Source: Streptomyces sp. MUM 203J
GTDB lineage: Bacteria; Actinomycetota; Actinomycetes; Streptomycetales; Streptomycetaceae
Direction of reading: 5' to 3'
Length of the DNA stretch: 64,000 bases
Assembly: GCF_022414595.1 (NCBI RefSeq)
Contig: NZ_JADWYO010000004.1
Coordinates: forward strand, 62,001-126,000
Shown here one piece after another: positions 29,892 through 40,121 of this stretch (positions within the stretch are counted from its first letter, which is position 1; every line of letters starts with the position of its first letter). The position numbers were made by a program, and so were the translations under genes. The notes under the pieces are model-generated. The model made no database searches. It had not been told where the DNA came from and saw nothing but the letters and a program-made list of their open reading frames with translations.

Positions 29892-31066
29892 AGCCGCTCC
29901 ACCGTTCCCTCCGACACCGCATACCGCGCGCCCCTCAACACGCCCGGCACATCGTCGTCGACAGCCGCCGTCACCAGCACCTGCTCCCCCGGCGCGACCA
30001 GCTCCGCCAGCCGCTCCCGCCGCCGCGCGTCCAGCTCCGCGAAGACGTCGTCGAGCACCAGCACCGGCTCGCCCGCCCGCCTCCCGCCACCGCCCTCAGG
30101 CGAGGCTTCGCCGCCCCCGTACGGTTCCGAGCGCAGCAGATCGTACGAGGCCAGCCGCAGCGCCAGCGCGTACGACCAGGACTCCCCGTGACTCGCGTAC
30201 CCCTTCGCCGGCATCCGCCCGAGCATCAGCACGAGGTCGTCGCGGTGCGGCCCGACCAGCGTGACGCCCCGCTCGATCTCCTGCTTGCGTACGCCTGCGA
30301 GCGCGGCGAGCAGCTGCCCGTACAGCTCCTCCCGGCCGGCCGCTCCGGCACCGATCCCCTCGGCGGACGGCTTGTACTCCAGCGCCACGGACCCGCCCCC
30401 GGGCGCGAGCTGCTCGTACGCCTTGGCCGTCAGCGGCTGCAGTGTCGCGACGAGATCCAGCCGCTGGGCGAGCAGCTCCGCCCCGACCCGGGCCAGGTGC
30501 TGGTCCCACACGTCCAGCGTGGACAGGTCCATGGACCGGCCGCCGTGTCTGCGTGCCAGCGCGGCGGACTTCAACAGCGTGTTGCGCTGCTTGAGGACGC
30601 GGTCGTAGTCGGAGCGGATCCCGGCCATGCGGGGCGTACGGGCCGTGACCAGCTCGTCCAGGAACCGCCGCCGCTCACCCGGGTCGCCCTTCACCAGCGC
30701 CAGGTCCTCGGGTGCGAACAGCACGGTCCGGATGATCCCCAGCACGTCCCGCGGTCTGACCTGCGAGGACCGGTTGACCCGGGCGCGGTTGGCGCGCCCC
30801 GGGTTCAGCTCCAGCTCGACGAGCTGCTGTCGTTCCCCCTGCCGCACCGCGGCGCGGATGACGGCCCGCTGGGCTCCCATCCGTACGAGCGGGGCGTCGG
30901 ACGACACCCGGTGGCTGCCCAGCGTCGCGAGGTACCCGATCGCTTCGACGAGGTTGGTCTTGCCCTGGCCGTTGGGTCCCACGAACACACTGACGCCCGG
31001 GTCGAGAGGAACCTCGGCCCGGGCGTACGAGCGGAAGTCGGCCAGCGACAGATGCGTGACGTGCAT
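29888..31066 (-). CDS. recF: RecF, DNA replication and repair ATPase
   Basis: A 392-residue SMC-like ATPase that helps RecOR load RecA at gaps and stalled forks. Walker A is GPNGQGKTN at about 30-38; the ABC signature and Walker B come near the end (SGG-type loop and [14 protein letters not shown]). Slightly long for RecF due to a Gly/Arg-rich insertion near residue 335. ATG 31066 ([15 protein letters not shown]) fits the family start; the frame runs farther upstream but into non-coding sequence. The stop overlaps dciA. A strong hairpin lies between recF and the upstream gnd gene. Confidence 0.95.
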   Translation of the reverse strand: MHVTHLSLADFRSYARAEVPLDPGVSVFVGPNGQGKTNLVEAIGYLATLGSHRVSSDAPLVRMGAQRAVIRAAVRQGERQQLVELELNPGRANRARVNRSSQVRPRDVLGIIRTVLFAPEDLALVKGDPGERRRFLDELVTARTPRMAGIRSDYDRVLKQRNTLLKSAALARRHGGRSMDLSTLDVWDQHLARVGAELLAQRLDLVATLQPLTAKAYEQLAPGGGSVALEYKPSAEGIGAGAAGREELYGQLLAALAGVRKQEIERGVTLVGPHRDDLVLMLGRMPAKGYASHGESWSYALALRLASYDLLRSEPYGGGEASPEGGGGRRAGEPVLVLDDVFAELDARRRERLAELVAPGEQVLVTAAVDDDVPGVLRGARYAVSEGTVERL

Positions 31067-31098
31067 GGTGTGTGGCGCCGACCTTCCCCGGCGTGGCG

Positions 31099-31139
31099 GC
31101 TGGGCGGCCCGCCGCCCGAGGGGCGGCGGGCCGCCCAGC
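31099..31139 (-). terminator. gnd terminator
   Basis: Perfect 19-base GC-rich arms (31099-31117, 31121-31139) with a three-base loop lie between gnd and recF. Confidence 0.85.
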
Positions 31140-31146
31140 CTGTGGA

Positions 31147-32025
31147 TTACTTCTTCGACTCGACCGCGTGGCCGCCGAACTGGTTGCGCAGCGCGGCGAT
31201 CATCTTCATCTGCGGGGAGTCGTCCTGGCGGGACGCGAACCGCGCGAAGAGCGATGCGGTGATCGCGGGCAGCGGTACGGCGTTGTCGATGGCGGCCTCC
31301 ACCGTCCACCGGCCCTCGCCGGAGTCCTGGGCGTAGCCGCGCAGCTTCTCGAGGTGCTCGTCCTCGTCCAGCGCGTTGACGGCGAGGTCGAGCAGCCAGG
31401 AGCGGATGACCGTGCCCTCCTGCCAGGAGCGGAAGATCTCGCGGACGTCGGTGACCGAGTCCACGGCCTCCAGCAGCTCCCAGCCCTCGGCGAAGGCCTG
31501 CATCATCGCGTACTCGATGCCGTTGTGGACCATCTTCGCGAAGTGGCCGGCACCGACCTTGCCCGCGTGGACGGAGCCGAACTCGCCCTCCGGCTTGAGC
31601 GCGTCGAAGATCGGCTGGACCCGGGCCACGTGCTCGGCGTCACCGCCGTACATCAGGGCGTAGCCGTTCTCCAGGCCCCAGACACCACCGGAGACGCCGC
31701 AGTCGACGAAACCGATCCCCTTGGCGGCCAGCTCCTCGGCGTGCTTCTCGTCGTCGGTCCAGCGGGAGTTGCCGCCGTCGACGACGACGTCGCCGGGGGA
31801 GAGCAGCTCAGCGAGCTGGTCGATCGTCGACTGGGTCGCCTCACCGGCGGGGACCATGACCCACACGACGCGCGGACCCTTGAGCCTGCCCACAAGCTCC
31901 TCGAGGCTGTGGACATCAGCGAGGTCGGCGTTGCGGTCGTACCCGACAACGGTGTGGCCCGCGCGGCGGATGCGCTCGCGCATGTTGCCGCCCATCTTGC
32001 CGAGGCCGATGAGACCGAGCTCCAT
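31147..32025 (-). CDS. gnd: 6-phosphogluconate dehydrogenase, short (decarboxylating) form
   Basis: A 292-residue enzyme that oxidises 6-phosphogluconate to ribulose 5-phosphate and CO2, giving reduced cofactor. Rossmann motif [12 protein letters not shown] at the start, substrate-binding [10 protein letters not shown], and catalytic Lys/His in [17 protein letters not shown]. This short class (about 300 residues rather than 470) is usually called GndA/YqeC and often uses NAD. ATG 32025 gives the family N-terminus. It lies between dnaN and recF, an insertion in the replication operon shared by streptomycetes. Confidence 0.93.
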   Translation of the reverse strand: MELGLIGLGKMGGNMRERIRRAGHTVVGYDRNADLADVHSLEELVGRLKGPRVVWVMVPAGEATQSTIDQLAELLSPGDVVVDGGNSRWTDDEKHAEELAAKGIGFVDCGVSGGVWGLENGYALMYGGDAEHVARVQPIFDALKPEGEFGSVHAGKVGAGHFAKMVHNGIEYAMMQAFAEGWELLEAVDSVTDVREIFRSWQEGTVIRSWLLDLAVNALDEDEHLEKLRGYAQDSGEGRWTVEAAIDNAVPLPAITASLFARFASRQDDSPQMKMIAALRNQFGGHAVESKK

Positions 32026-32140
32026 CAGATCTTCCTTACGCGTCGTGTGCGAGTTCGTACCCGCGTCCGAGACTACGCCCGGACGCGGGCGCACACCTGT
32101 GGGGTCAACCGCTCAGTCGTCAACCGTCACGACCAGGGCT

Positions 32141-33271
32141 TCAGCCGCTCAGCCGCACCGGCATGATCAGGTACTTGTACGCCTGGTCCGCCTCCGCGTC
32201 CACCGCCGGCTTGCCGTTCAGCAGCGCGGGCTTCGTGGACGTGGTGAACGAGAGCTGGGCCACCGGTGAGTCGATCGCGCTCAGGCCGTCCAGCAGGAAC
32301 GTCGGGTTGAAGGCGATCGAGATCTCGTCGCCCTCGAGATGGGCGTCCACGCGCTCCACAGCCTGTGCGTCGTCGCTGGAGCCGGCTTCCAGGATGAGCA
32401 CGCCCTGCTCGAAGCTCAGCCGGACCGGGGTGTTCCGCTCCGCGACCAGCGCCACCCGCTTGACGGCCTCGACGAACGGCGCCGTCTCGATCGTCGCCAC
32501 CGAGTTGAACTCGGTCGGGAACAGCGTCCGGTACTTCGGCAGGTCGCCTTCCAGCAGCCGGGTCGTCGTACGGCGGCCCGCGCCCTCGAAACCGATCAGG
32601 CCCTCACCCGCACCGGAACCGGACAGCGCCAGCGTCACGGTGTCGCCGCTGGTGAGTGCCTTCGCGGTGTCGAGCAGCGTCTTGGCGGGCACCAGCGCGA
32701 CGGCCGAGGCCTCCGGGGACTCCGGCTTCCACAGGAACTCGCGGACCGCGAAGCGGTAGCGGTCGGTGGAGGCCAGGGTGACCGTGTCGCCTTCGATCTC
32801 GATGCGCACACCGGTGAGCACGGGCAGCGTGTCGTCCCGGCCGGCGGCGATGGCCACCTGGGCGGCGGCGGAGGCGAAGACCTCGCCGGGGACCGTGCCG
32901 GTCGCGGTGGGCATCTGCGGCAGCGCCGGGTACTCCTCCACCGGGAGGGTGTGCAGCGTGAAGCGGCTGGATCCACAGAGGACGGTCACCCGTACACCGT
33001 CTGTGGAGATCTCCACGGGCCGGTTGGGCAGGGCGCGGCAGATGTCGGCGAGCAGGCGGCCGGAGACGAGCACCGTGCCGTCCTCCTCGACCTCCGCGTC
33101 CACCGAGACCCGCGCCGAGACCTCGTAGTCGAAGCTGGAGAAGCTGAGGGCGCCGTCCTCCGCCTTCAGGAGAAGGCCCGCGAGCACAGGCGCGGGCGGA
33201 CGGGCCGGGAGGCTGCGGGCCACCCAGGCCACCGCCTCCGCGAGTACATCGCGCTCCACCCGGATTTTCAC
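32141..33271 (-). CDS. dnaN: DNA polymerase III sliding clamp
   Basis: A 376-residue beta clamp that forms a ring to hold DNA polymerase III on DNA and recruits many repair proteins. Three similar domains span the length, starting MKIRVERDVLAEAVAWVARSLP and ending YKYLIMPVRLSG. GTG 33271 follows AGGAGGCGGC, an excellent signal; the frame upstream is open into oriC but not coding. It faces oriC and is followed by gnd. Confidence 0.98.
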   Translation of the reverse strand: MKIRVERDVLAEAVAWVARSLPARPPAPVLAGLLLKAEDGALSFSSFDYEVSARVSVDAEVEEDGTVLVSGRLLADICRALPNRPVEISTDGVRVTVLCGSSRFTLHTLPVEEYPALPQMPTATGTVPGEVFASAAAQVAIAAGRDDTLPVLTGVRIEIEGDTVTLASTDRYRFAVREFLWKPESPEASAVALVPAKTLLDTAKALTSGDTVTLALSGSGAGEGLIGFEGAGRRTTTRLLEGDLPKYRTLFPTEFNSVATIETAPFVEAVKRVALVAERNTPVRLSFEQGVLILEAGSSDDAQAVERVDAHLEGDEISIAFNPTFLLDGLSAIDSPVAQLSFTTSTKPALLNGKPAVDAEADQAYKYLIMPVRLSG

Positions 33272-34179
33272 GGTTAGCCGCCTCCTGCTGTCACTGGCTC
33301 GCCCTGCTGGCCTTCCTCGTCGGCATCGGTTCCTCTGCGGCAGCTGCGGCAGCAGATGTGTGGATGCCGGGGTCCAGTCTGACGCACGCCACCGACACCC
33401 GGTGCGGCTCGGGGTCAAGTCGCCGCAAGCCGTGGCCAGAGGTCCGGCCTCGAGTTGTGCACAGGCCCCGCTTCGAAGCGATTCCCTGGCTAACTATGTG
33501 TGGGAGTAGTAGTAGGGCTTGTGGAAACGGTGGATAACCCTGTTCGCGCAGGTCAAACCTGGTTTTTTGTCCACTGCCCCTGTGGGTGCGACCGGTGGAC
33601 AACCAGGGGGCGCTGTGGAAACGGCGAAGTTGTGCACACCCCATACACAGGCAGGCATGACTTCTCCCCAGCCTCGTCCCCAGCTTTACCCCGGTTCCCC
33701 ACAGGGCAACCCAGCAACTTCGTGTGACGGCTTTCACTCCTGCCGGTGAGGCGGAGTGTTTCGTTGCCGAACAGTGGACAGCCGTGTGGAGAAGCTGTGG
33801 ACCAAGGGATGTTCCCTGTGGGCTGCCGGTGGACAACGTCGGACGCCTGTTGTGGGCAAGCAAGTTGTCCACAGCCTGTGGAGTCTCGTCAGCCACAATT
33901 CCACAGGCCTCTGACCTGCGGTGATGAGGATATGACCACCCCTCTTGTGGATGACATCCGGATAACTCACCAGTCCCCAGCCTGTGGATGAGGCTTAGCC
34001 CCCAGACCTGTGGAGAACGCCGTGGCGCACACAGCAATTCGAACAGGCCCGGCGGCCGTCCGCACTGTCCACCGGCCCTGTGGGCCACTGTCTGCCGGGC
34101 TCGAGAACGCCACAGGGCGCCCAGGGACCATGTCCCCGGACGCCCTCGGCGGGTCCGGCCGGCCTCCCAGCCGGGTCTC
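33272..34179. other. oriC: Chromosomal replication origin oriC
   Basis: The dnaN-dnaA gap is dense in DnaA-box-like nonamers on both strands. An exact TTGTCCACA is at 33865-33873. Close variants are TTGTGCACA (33455-33463 and 33630-33638), GGTGGACAA (33594-33602 and 33828-33836), TTGTCCACT (33567-33575), TGTGGAGAA (33785-33793 and 34009-34017), TGTGGATGA (33946-33954 and 33983-33991) and GGTGGATAA (33529-33537). Streptomyces origins carry about 19 boxes in this same gap. A short T run at 33563-33568 is among the few AT-rich tracts. The exact unwinding site cannot be placed by eye. Confidence 0.95.
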
Positions 34180-35961
34180 TCAGCCGTTCTTGATGCGGTT
34201 GGTCAGCTCCGTCACCTGGTTGTAGATGGACCGACGCTCCGCCATCAGTGCGCGGATCTTGCGGTCGGCGTGCATCACGGTCGTGTGGTCCCGCCCGCCG
34301 AACTGCGCACCGATCTTCGGCAGTGACAGGTCCGTCAGCTCGCGGCACAGGTACATCGCGATCTGCCGGGCGGTGACCAGCACTCTGCTCCGCGACGAGC
34401 CGCACAGGTCTTCCACCGTCAGCCCGAAGTAGTCCGCGGTGGCCGCCATGATCGCTCCTGCTGTGATCTCCGGTGCGGTGTCCTCACCGCCGGGGATCAG
34501 GTCCTTCAGCACGCTCTCCGTGAGCACCAGGTCCACCGGCTGCCGGTTGAGGCTCGCGAAGGCCGTCACGCGGATCAGCGCGCCCTCCAGCTCCCGGATG
34601 TTCCTGGAGATGCGGGAGGCGATGAACTCCAGCACCTCCGGCGGAGCGTTCAGTTGCTCCTGCACCGCCTTCTTGCGGAGGATCGCGATACGCGTCTCCA
34701 GCTCCGGCGGCTGCACATCCGTCGTCAGCCCCCACTCGAAGCGGTTGCGCAGCCGGTCCTCCAGGGTCATCAGCTGCTTGGGCGGCCGGTCCGAGGACAG
34801 CACGATCTGCTTGTTGGCGTTGTGCAGCGTGTTGAAGGTGTGGAAGAACTCCTCCTGCGTCGACTCCTTGCTCGCCAGGAACTGGATGTCGTCGACCAGC
34901 AGGATGTCCACATCGCGGTAGCGCTTGCGGAAGGTGTCGCCCTTGCCGTCACGGATCGAGTTGATGAACTCGTTGGTGAACTCCTCCGAGCTCACGTACC
35001 GCACCCGTGTCCCCGGGTAGAGGCTGCGCGCGTAGTGGCCGATGGCGTGCAGCAGATGCGTTTTGCCGAGGCCCGACTCCCCGTAGATGAAGAGGGGGTT
35101 GTACGCCTTCGCCGGAGCCTCCGCCACGGCGACGGCCGCCGCGTGCGCGAACCGGTTGGACGAGCCGATCACGAACGTGTCGAACAGGTACTTCGGGTTC
35201 AGGCGCGCGTGCTGCTCGCCGGGTGCCCCGCTACCGCCCGCGCCCCCTTGCACACCGCCGCCGGGGCCGTTCATCGAACCGGTTCCGCTCATTCCGCCGG
35301 GGCCGCCCGGGCGGTGCTGCCCCGGCGGCTCCGGCAGGTCGCGGCGCTCGCCGCGAGCGGAGTCGTACGAGGAGGGCTGCTCGCCCCCGCGTGGTGCCCC
35401 GTAGTCGTGGTGCGGCTGCTGCGGCCGGGCCGTCGCGTACGGGTCGCGTTCCTGGTAGCCGTGGCGCGGCTGCTGCCAGGGGAGGTCCTCCTGGGTGCGC
35501 GGCCAGGAGCCTGGCTCCGGGCGCTGCTGGTATTCGGCGGGGTAGGCGGGGCGGACCGACGGCAGGCTGTCCTCCATCGAGGGGCGGTGCCCGTATCCGT
35601 CGTATGCGTCTCCCTGTCCGCGCTCGTCGTAGCGCGGCTGCGGGGGCTGGGGCCGCTCGGGCCCCGGTCCGGGGCCCGGCTGGTCACCGGCGGAGTCGTC
35701 GACGGTGATCGCGATCCGGATGGGACGGCCGCACTCACGGCTCAGGGTGTCGCTGATCAACGGCGCGAGCCGGCCCTCCAGCACACGCTTGCCCCACTCG
35801 TTGGGGACGGCGAGCAGCGCGGTGTCGGCCACGAGGGCGAGGGGCTGGCAGCGTTCGATCCACTGCTTGTCCTTCGGCTCGATGCCCTGCTGCCCCTCTC
35901 CGAGCAGCTGCTCGAGGACGCGTGGCCACACTGCGGCAAGATCAGCAGGTACGTCAGCCAC
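34180..35961 (-). CDS. dnaA: DnaA replication initiator
   Basis: A 593-residue initiator. Domain I is residues 1-90; a long Gly/Pro/Gln-rich linker (about 90-255) is typical of Streptomyces. Domain III is the AAA+ ATPase with Walker [10 protein letters not shown] at 294-302 and Walker [11 protein letters not shown]. Domain IV ends with the DnaA-box-binding signature [18 protein letters not shown] 35961 ([12 protein letters not shown]) fits the family start. It lies beside oriC and is divergent from rpmH. A DnaA box at 36083-36091 lies 122 bases upstream, suggesting autoregulation. Confidence 0.98.
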   Translation of the reverse strand: MADVPADLAAVWPRVLEQLLGEGQQGIEPKDKQWIERCQPLALVADTALLAVPNEWGKRVLEGRLAPLISDTLSRECGRPIRIAITVDDSAGDQPGPGPGPERPQPPQPRYDERGQGDAYDGYGHRPSMEDSLPSVRPAYPAEYQQRPEPGSWPRTQEDLPWQQPRHGYQERDPYATARPQQPHHDYGAPRGGEQPSSYDSARGERRDLPEPPGQHRPGGPGGMSGTGSMNGPGGGVQGGAGGSGAPGEQHARLNPKYLFDTFVIGSSNRFAHAAAVAVAEAPAKAYNPLFIYGESGLGKTHLLHAIGHYARSLYPGTRVRYVSSEEFTNEFINSIRDGKGDTFRKRYRDVDILLVDDIQFLASKESTQEEFFHTFNTLHNANKQIVLSSDRPPKQLMTLEDRLRNRFEWGLTTDVQPPELETRIAILRKKAVQEQLNAPPEVLEFIASRISRNIRELEGALIRVTAFASLNRQPVDLVLTESVLKDLIPGGEDTAPEITAGAIMAATADYFGLTVEDLCGSSRSRVLVTARQIAMYLCRELTDLSLPKIGAQFGGRDHTTVMHADRKIRALMAERRSIYNQVTELTNRIKNG

Positions 35962-36355
35962 GGGGCACGCTCTCTCACAGGTCCCGCGAATGCGCGCTTC
36001 TTGGGACGGGATGGGAAGGACAGGCAGGAAAGGAATCCGAGTTCAGCCACGGTAGTCGCGGCGCCTCGCGCGGTTCAAGTTGTTGTCCACAGCCTGTGTA
36101 CAGAGGGCGGGTGGGTGACTGGTGCGTGGCAGCGCAGGACCTGGCGGCGAGAGGCTGGTTTGACCGGATGGCGTAGCCGCGCGTACCGTGACCAGGTCGA
36201 GTTGTCGATGGCTGCTGCCGCCTGCCTCCGATGGGCAAAGATCGCTCAGGTGATCGTATAGCGGTGCACTCGGGCGTATTGCGAGCTACTCGTGGGCGCA
36301 CGGTGACAGCCAAGCGATGCCCCGCCACCCCACGATTCATTTCTGGAGCCCCCGA
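35962..36355. promoter_or_regulatory. Divergent dnaA-rpmH promoter region
   Basis: This 394-base gap must hold promoters for dnaA (leftward) and rpmH (rightward). I could not fix -35/-10 elements. An exact TTGTCCACA DnaA box lies inside, followed by a TGTGTACAG word. Confidence 0.6.
36083..36091 (+). promoter_or_regulatory. DnaA box upstream of dnaA
   Basis: Exact TTGTCCACA, 122 bases upstream of the dnaA start. In Streptomyces and other bacteria boxes here let DnaA repress its own gene; that role is inferred. Confidence 0.8.
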
Positions 36356-36493
36356 GTGAGCAAGCGCACCTTCCAGCCGAACAACCGCCGTCGTGCCAAG
36401 ACCCACGGCTTCCGTCTGCGGATGCGCACGCGTGCCGGCCGCGCGATCCTGGCGACCCGCCGCAGCAAGGGTCGCGCTCGCCTGTCCGCCTGA
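36356..36493 (+). CDS. rpmH: Ribosomal protein L34
   Basis: A 45-residue, strongly basic large-subunit ribosomal protein with the invariant [21 protein letters not shown] and a [10 protein letters not shown] end. GTG 36356 follows TGGAG. It begins the rightward operon with rnpA, yidD and yidC, the arrangement found in nearly all bacteria. Confidence 0.98.
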   Translation: MSKRTFQPNNRRRAKTHGFRLRMRTRAGRAILATRRSKGRARLSA

Positions 36494-36511
36494 TCGCGGC
36501 CAGGTCATGAC

Positions 36512-36880
36512 GTGCTGCCTACCGAGAATCGGCTGAGGCGGCGCGAGGACTTCGCGACCGCGGTACGGCGAGGCCGCAGGGCAGGCCGTCCGACCCTCGT
36601 CGTCCATCTACGCAGCGGTACAACGGACCCGCACGCGCCTGGGGAGAGCGCTCCCCCGACGCGTGCGGGTTTCGTCGTCAGCAAGGCCGTGGGTGGTGCG
36701 GTCGTCCGCAACCAGGTGAAGCGGCGTCTGCGCCATCTGATGCGTGAGCGACTCGCCGCGCTGCCCCCCGGTAGCCTGGTTGTAGTACGAGCGCTGCCCG
36801 GCGCGGGCGACGCCGACCATGCACAGCTGGCCCGAGACCTGGACGCCGCCCTGCGGCGGCTGGGAGGGGGCGCGCGATGA
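36512..36880 (+). CDS. rnpA: Ribonuclease P protein component
   Basis: A 122-residue basic protein that binds the RNase P RNA and helps it cleave tRNA leaders. The RNR signature is seen in [25 protein letters not shown] 36512 starts [14 protein letters not shown], the usual N-terminus, 18 bases after rpmH. Its stop overlaps the yidD start (ATGA). Confidence 0.96.
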   Translation: MLPTENRLRRREDFATAVRRGRRAGRPTLVVHLRSGTTDPHAPGESAPPTRAGFVVSKAVGGAVVRNQVKRRLRHLMRERLAALPPGSLVVVRALPGAGDADHAQLARDLDAALRRLGGGAR

Positions 36881-37200
36881 AGTACCCGCTGCTGGCCCTG
36901 ATCAAGATCTACCAGTGGACGATCAGCCCGCTGCTGGGCCCCGTCTGCAGGTACTACCCGTCGTGTTCCCACTACGGCTACACAGCCATCGACCGGCACG
37001 GCGCCATCAAAGGCACGGCCCTGACCGCCTGGCGGATCCTGCGGTGCAACCCGTGGTCCCCCGGCGGTGTGGACCATGTACCGCCGCGCAAGCGGCCCCG
37101 CTGGCACGAGATGCTGCGCGCATGGCTGCGTGGCAGGGGCGGGCACTCCGACGGGACGAGCCCGGCCGCCGAGACCTCGCCCAATGCTCAAGGAGCTTGA
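36877..37200 (+). CDS. yidD: YidD membrane protein insertion factor
   Basis: A 107-residue protein with [15 protein letters not shown] and [11 protein letters not shown], the cysteine-containing motifs of YidD. YidD assists YidC-dependent insertion of inner-membrane proteins and usually lies between rnpA and yidC, as here. An amphipathic N-terminal helix ([17 protein letters not shown]) should bind the membrane. The tail after residue 80 is longer than in E. coli. Confidence 0.94.
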   Translation: MKYPLLALIKIYQWTISPLLGPVCRYYPSCSHYGYTAIDRHGAIKGTALTAWRILRCNPWSPGGVDHVPPRKRPRWHEMLRAWLRGRGGHSDGTSPAAETSPNAQGA

Positions 37201-37203
37201 TTA

Positions 37204-38454
37204 GTGGACACGATTGGAAATCTGTTCGCCTTCATCACCGGACCCGTCTCGTGGATCATCGTTCAGTTCCACAAGCTGTTCGGGGCGATCTTCGGGGACG
37301 ACTCGGGGGCGGCCTGGGGTCTCTCCATCGTGTCCCTGGTGATCGTGATCCGCATCTGTCTGATCCCGCTCTTCGTGAAGCAGATCAAGTCGATGCGGAA
37401 CATGCAGGCGCTCCAGCCGAAGATGAAGGCGATCCAGGAGCGCTACAAGAACGACCGGCAGCGTCAGTCCGAAGAGATGATGAAGCTGTACAAGGAGACG
37501 GGCACCAACCCGCTCTCCTCGTGCCTCCCCATCCTTCTGCAGTCGCCGTTCTTCTTCGCGCTGTACCACGTACTGAGCAAGATCGCTTCCGGTGAGACCA
37601 TCGGCAGCCTCAATCAGAGCCTGGTCAACAGCGCACGCGAGGCGCGCATCTTCGGCGCCCCGATCGCCGCGAAGTTCATGGACTCCCCGGAGAAGGTCAA
37701 GGCGCTCGAGGCCTCGCTGACGGACGTCCGCATCGTCACCGCGGTCATGATCGTGCTGATGTCGGCCTCGCAGTTCTTCACCCAGCGCCAGCTGATGCAG
37801 AAGAACGTCGACCTGACGGTGAAGACCCCGTACATGCAGCAGCAGAAGATGCTGATGTACATCTTCCCGGTCATCTTCGCCGTGATGGGCGTCAACTTCC
37901 CCGTCGGTGTCCTCGTCTACTGGCTGACCACGAACCTGTGGACCATGGGCCAGCAGATGTACGTGATCAACCAGAACCCGACACCCGGCAGCCAGGCCCA
38001 GGACCACTACCTCCAGCGGCTGCTGAAGAGCGTCTCCCACCACGGCGAGGTGCGTGGCCGCCGCAAGCGGAACGTCGTCCAGGCGATCGTGGCCAAGGGC
38101 CCGGACCGCAACGACAACGAGCGCCGCTTCATCTCCGCCCTCGCCAAGGCGGGCTTCGCCGCCCAGGCCGACGGCACGGTGGAGAAGGCCGACCCTGCGG
38201 TCGCCGAGGCAGAGGCCACCGGAACCCGGCGCCAGCAGCCCAAACGCCAGACCAAGGCCAAGCGCCAGTCCGCCGCGCAGCAGACCACCGCCAAGCCGTC
38301 CCTGGAGAAGAAGTCCGAGGAGTCGGCGGAAGAGAAGTCCGAGTCCTCGTCTCCGGGGCAGCGGAGCAAGGCCTCGTCCGGTTCCACACGCCAAGCCAAG
38401 TCCGGACAGCGCAAGGGTCAGCAGCGGCCCAAGCACCCGTCGTCCAAGAAGTAA
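37204..38454 (+). CDS. yidC: Membrane protein insertase YidC/Oxa1
   Basis: A 416-residue insertase. It starts directly with a hydrophobic helix (no large periplasmic domain, as in Gram-positive YidC), has the positively charged groove segment ([19 protein letters not shown]), a coiled loop ([26 protein letters not shown]) and the later helices with [19 protein letters not shown]. The tail after about residue 280 is Lys/Ser/Glu-rich and would bind ribosomes. GTG 37204 lies three bases after yidD. Confidence 0.96.
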   Translation: MDTIGNLFAFITGPVSWIIVQFHKLFGAIFGDDSGAAWGLSIVSLVIVIRICLIPLFVKQIKSMRNMQALQPKMKAIQERYKNDRQRQSEEMMKLYKETGTNPLSSCLPILLQSPFFFALYHVLSKIASGETIGSLNQSLVNSAREARIFGAPIAAKFMDSPEKVKALEASLTDVRIVTAVMIVLMSASQFFTQRQLMQKNVDLTVKTPYMQQQKMLMYIFPVIFAVMGVNFPVGVLVYWLTTNLWTMGQQMYVINQNPTPGSQAQDHYLQRLLKSVSHHGEVRGRRKRNVVQAIVAKGPDRNDNERRFISALAKAGFAAQADGTVEKADPAVAEAEATGTRRQQPKRQTKAKRQSAAQQTTAKPSLEKKSEESAEEKSESSSPGQRSKASSGSTRQAKSGQRKGQQRPKHPSSKK

Positions 38455-38468
38455 GAAGGAGTCCATCC

Positions 38469-38978
38469 GTGACGGAAGGCACCACGTCCGCCGCCCAGGG
38501 TGGCGACACCCTGACCCGCCTGGAGCAGGAGGGCGAGATCGCGGCTGACTACCTTGAGGGCCTGCTCGACATCGCTGACCTGGACGGCGATATCGACATG
38601 GACGTCGAGGGAGACCGGGCCGCAGTCTCGATCATCAGCGACGCGAGCGGCCGGGATCTGCAGAAGCTCGTGGGCCGCGACGGTGAGGTGCTGGAGGCGC
38701 TGCAGGAGCTGACCCGACTCGCCGTGCACCGGGAGACCGGGGACCGTAGTCGGCTCATGCTGGACATCGCCGGCTTCCGGGCCCGCAAGCGCGCCGAACT
38801 CACCGAGCTGGGCGCCAAGGCCGCGGACGAGGCGAAGAACACCGGTGAGCCGGTACGGCTCAAGCCGATGACGCCCTTCGAGCGCAAGGTCGTGCACGAC
38901 GCGGTCGCCGCGGCCGGTCTGCGCAGCGAGTCCGAGGGCGAGGAGCCGCAGCGCTTCGTCATCGTGCTTCCCGCCTGA
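38469..38978 (+). CDS. jag: KH/R3H RNA-binding protein (Jag/KhpB type)
   Basis: A 169-residue protein. The KH domain spans about 45-105 (GRDLQKLVGRDGEVLEALQELTRLAVHRE) and the R3H domain about 110-165 with the signature R-x3-H in FERKVVHDAV. It lacks the N-terminal Jag_N domain. KhpB binds RNA and affects cell elongation in Gram-positive bacteria. GTG 38469 follows AAGAAGGAG, 14 bases after yidC, so it belongs to that operon. A terminator follows. Confidence 0.93.
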   Translation: MTEGTTSAAQGGDTLTRLEQEGEIAADYLEGLLDIADLDGDIDMDVEGDRAAVSIISDASGRDLQKLVGRDGEVLEALQELTRLAVHRETGDRSRLMLDIAGFRARKRAELTELGAKAADEAKNTGEPVRLKPMTPFERKVVHDAVAAAGLRSESEGEEPQRFVIVLPA

Positions 38979-38996
38979 CCCTCCACGTTCGTTGTG

Positions 38997-39027
38997 TCGG
39001 CCCCGTCTGTTGCGCAGGCGGGGCCGA
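38997..39027 (+). terminator. Terminator after jag
   Basis: Nine perfect pairs (38997-39005 with 39019-39027), continued by four more including one G-T, are followed by GCTTTGTC. It lies 18 bases after the jag stop. Confidence 0.8.
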
Positions 39028-39089
39028 GCTTTGTCAGCCTGATAGTCAGCCACCCAGCGCGGTAGTGCGGTATGGAAGGACGGGTTCCC

Positions 39090-39797
39090 GTGACGGATGC
39101 AGAGGAACTTCCCCCTGCGCCCGAGGAGGCGCGCACGGTCTTCGGTGAGTTCTTCCCGGAGGCGGTCCGTTATGCGGAGTTGCTCGCGGACGCGGGAGTC
39201 AGGCGCGGACTGATCGGACCGCGAGAGGTGCCGCGTCTGTGGGAACGGCACCTGCTGAACTGTGCCGTACTCTCCGAGGTCGTTCCTGAGGGTGTGACCG
39301 TGTGCGATGTGGGCTCCGGCGCGGGACTGCCCGGCATCCCACTTGCCCTGGTCCGCCCGGACCTGAAGATCACTCTGCTGGAGCCGCTGCTGCGCAGGAC
39401 CACCTTCCTCCAGGAGGTCGTCGAGCTGCTCGGCCTCGACCATGTGACGGTCGTACGCGGCCGGGCCGAGGAGATGCTCGGCAAGCTGCCTCCCGTCCAT
39501 GTCGTGACCGCACGGGCCGTCGCCCCGCTGGACCGTCTGGCCACCTGGGGCGTTCCGCTGCTCCGTCCGTACGGTGAGATGCTGGCGCTGAAGGGCGATA
39601 CCGCCGAGGAGGAGATCCAGGCGGCTCGTGCGGCCCTGAGCAAGCTGGGTGTCGTCGGCACCTCCGTCCTGCACGTCGGAGAGGGCATCGTCAGTCCGCT
39701 GTCGACCGTGGTCCGGGTCGAGGTCGGGGAGAGCCCTGGCGGTGTGAGGTTCGCGGCAAAGAGGGCCAAGGCGGCCCGGGCCCGGCGCCGCCGCTGA
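39090..39797 (+). CDS. rsmG: 16S rRNA (guanine-N7) methyltransferase RsmG
   Basis: A 235-residue SAM-dependent enzyme that methylates N7 of G527 in 16S rRNA. The SAM motif is VCDVGSGAGLPGIPLAL; the family WERHLLNCAVL and ARAVAPLDRL motifs are present. Loss gives low-level streptomycin resistance in Streptomyces. GTG 39090 follows AAGGACGGG; ATG 39072 lacks such a signal. The C-terminus is a basic Lys/Arg/Ala tail. Confidence 0.95.
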   Translation: MTDAEELPPAPEEARTVFGEFFPEAVRYAELLADAGVRRGLIGPREVPRLWERHLLNCAVLSEVVPEGVTVCDVGSGAGLPGIPLALVRPDLKITLLEPLLRRTTFLQEVVELLGLDHVTVVRGRAEEMLGKLPPVHVVTARAVAPLDRLATWGVPLLRPYGEMLALKGDTAEEEIQAARAALSKLGVVGTSVLHVGEGIVSPLSTVVRVEVGESPGGVRFAAKRAKAARARRRR

Positions 39798-39957
39798 ACT
39801 TCTGCGGCCTGCACCGAACCGTTGGAGGCCGACGTGGAATACGCCGGGGCGCTGCCGCTGAACCCCTCACCGGGTACGGCGATGACGCCCCGGTTTGATC
39901 CTCATACGTACCTATTTCGGAGTGTCGTGAGGCCTTGATCCTGTGGCGCGTGCATCG

Positions 39958-39973
39958 TGTTTCACGTGAAACG
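39958..39973. promoter_or_regulatory. parS: parS centromere site 1
   Basis: TGTTTCACGTGAAACG, a 15 of 16 match to the ParB-binding consensus, upstream of parA. It may also allow ParB to affect parAB transcription. Confidence 0.9.
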
Positions 39974-40058
39974 TCGCTCACTGCTGCAGGGAATCATCAG
40001 CCGCGGCCGTGCGGCCGCCACACCCCGACATCGCACGTCCCCCGTGAGGGCTACGGAA

Positions 40059-40067
40059 TTGTCCACA
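40059..40067 (+). promoter_or_regulatory. DnaA box in parA leader
   Basis: Exact TTGTCCACA, 55 bases before the chosen parA start and 86 bases after parS site 1. It is the only exact box seen in this half of the window apart from the dnaA leader. A DnaA-parAB link is inference. Confidence 0.55.
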
Positions 40068-40121
40068 ACCGTGGATTCCTCCACAGAAGCAGGGGCCTCG
40101 CTGGTTCACGAGCCCGAAAGC

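Larger units (their letters stand above)
39798..40121. promoter_or_regulatory. parAB upstream region
   Basis: This 324-base gap contains a parS-like site (39958-39973) and an exact DnaA box (40059-40067). It should hold the parAB promoters; I could not fix them. The frame from 39957 into parA is open but is read here as upstream sequence. Confidence 0.6.

Noticed and set aside
33272-34179. Open frames inside oriC
   Set aside because: They coincide with repeated DnaA-box words and have no start signals; the region is the origin.
39957-40121. Upstream extension of parA from a GTG on a parS site
   Set aside because: The start overlaps parS, the residues have no family support, and ATG 40122 fits the known ParA leader.
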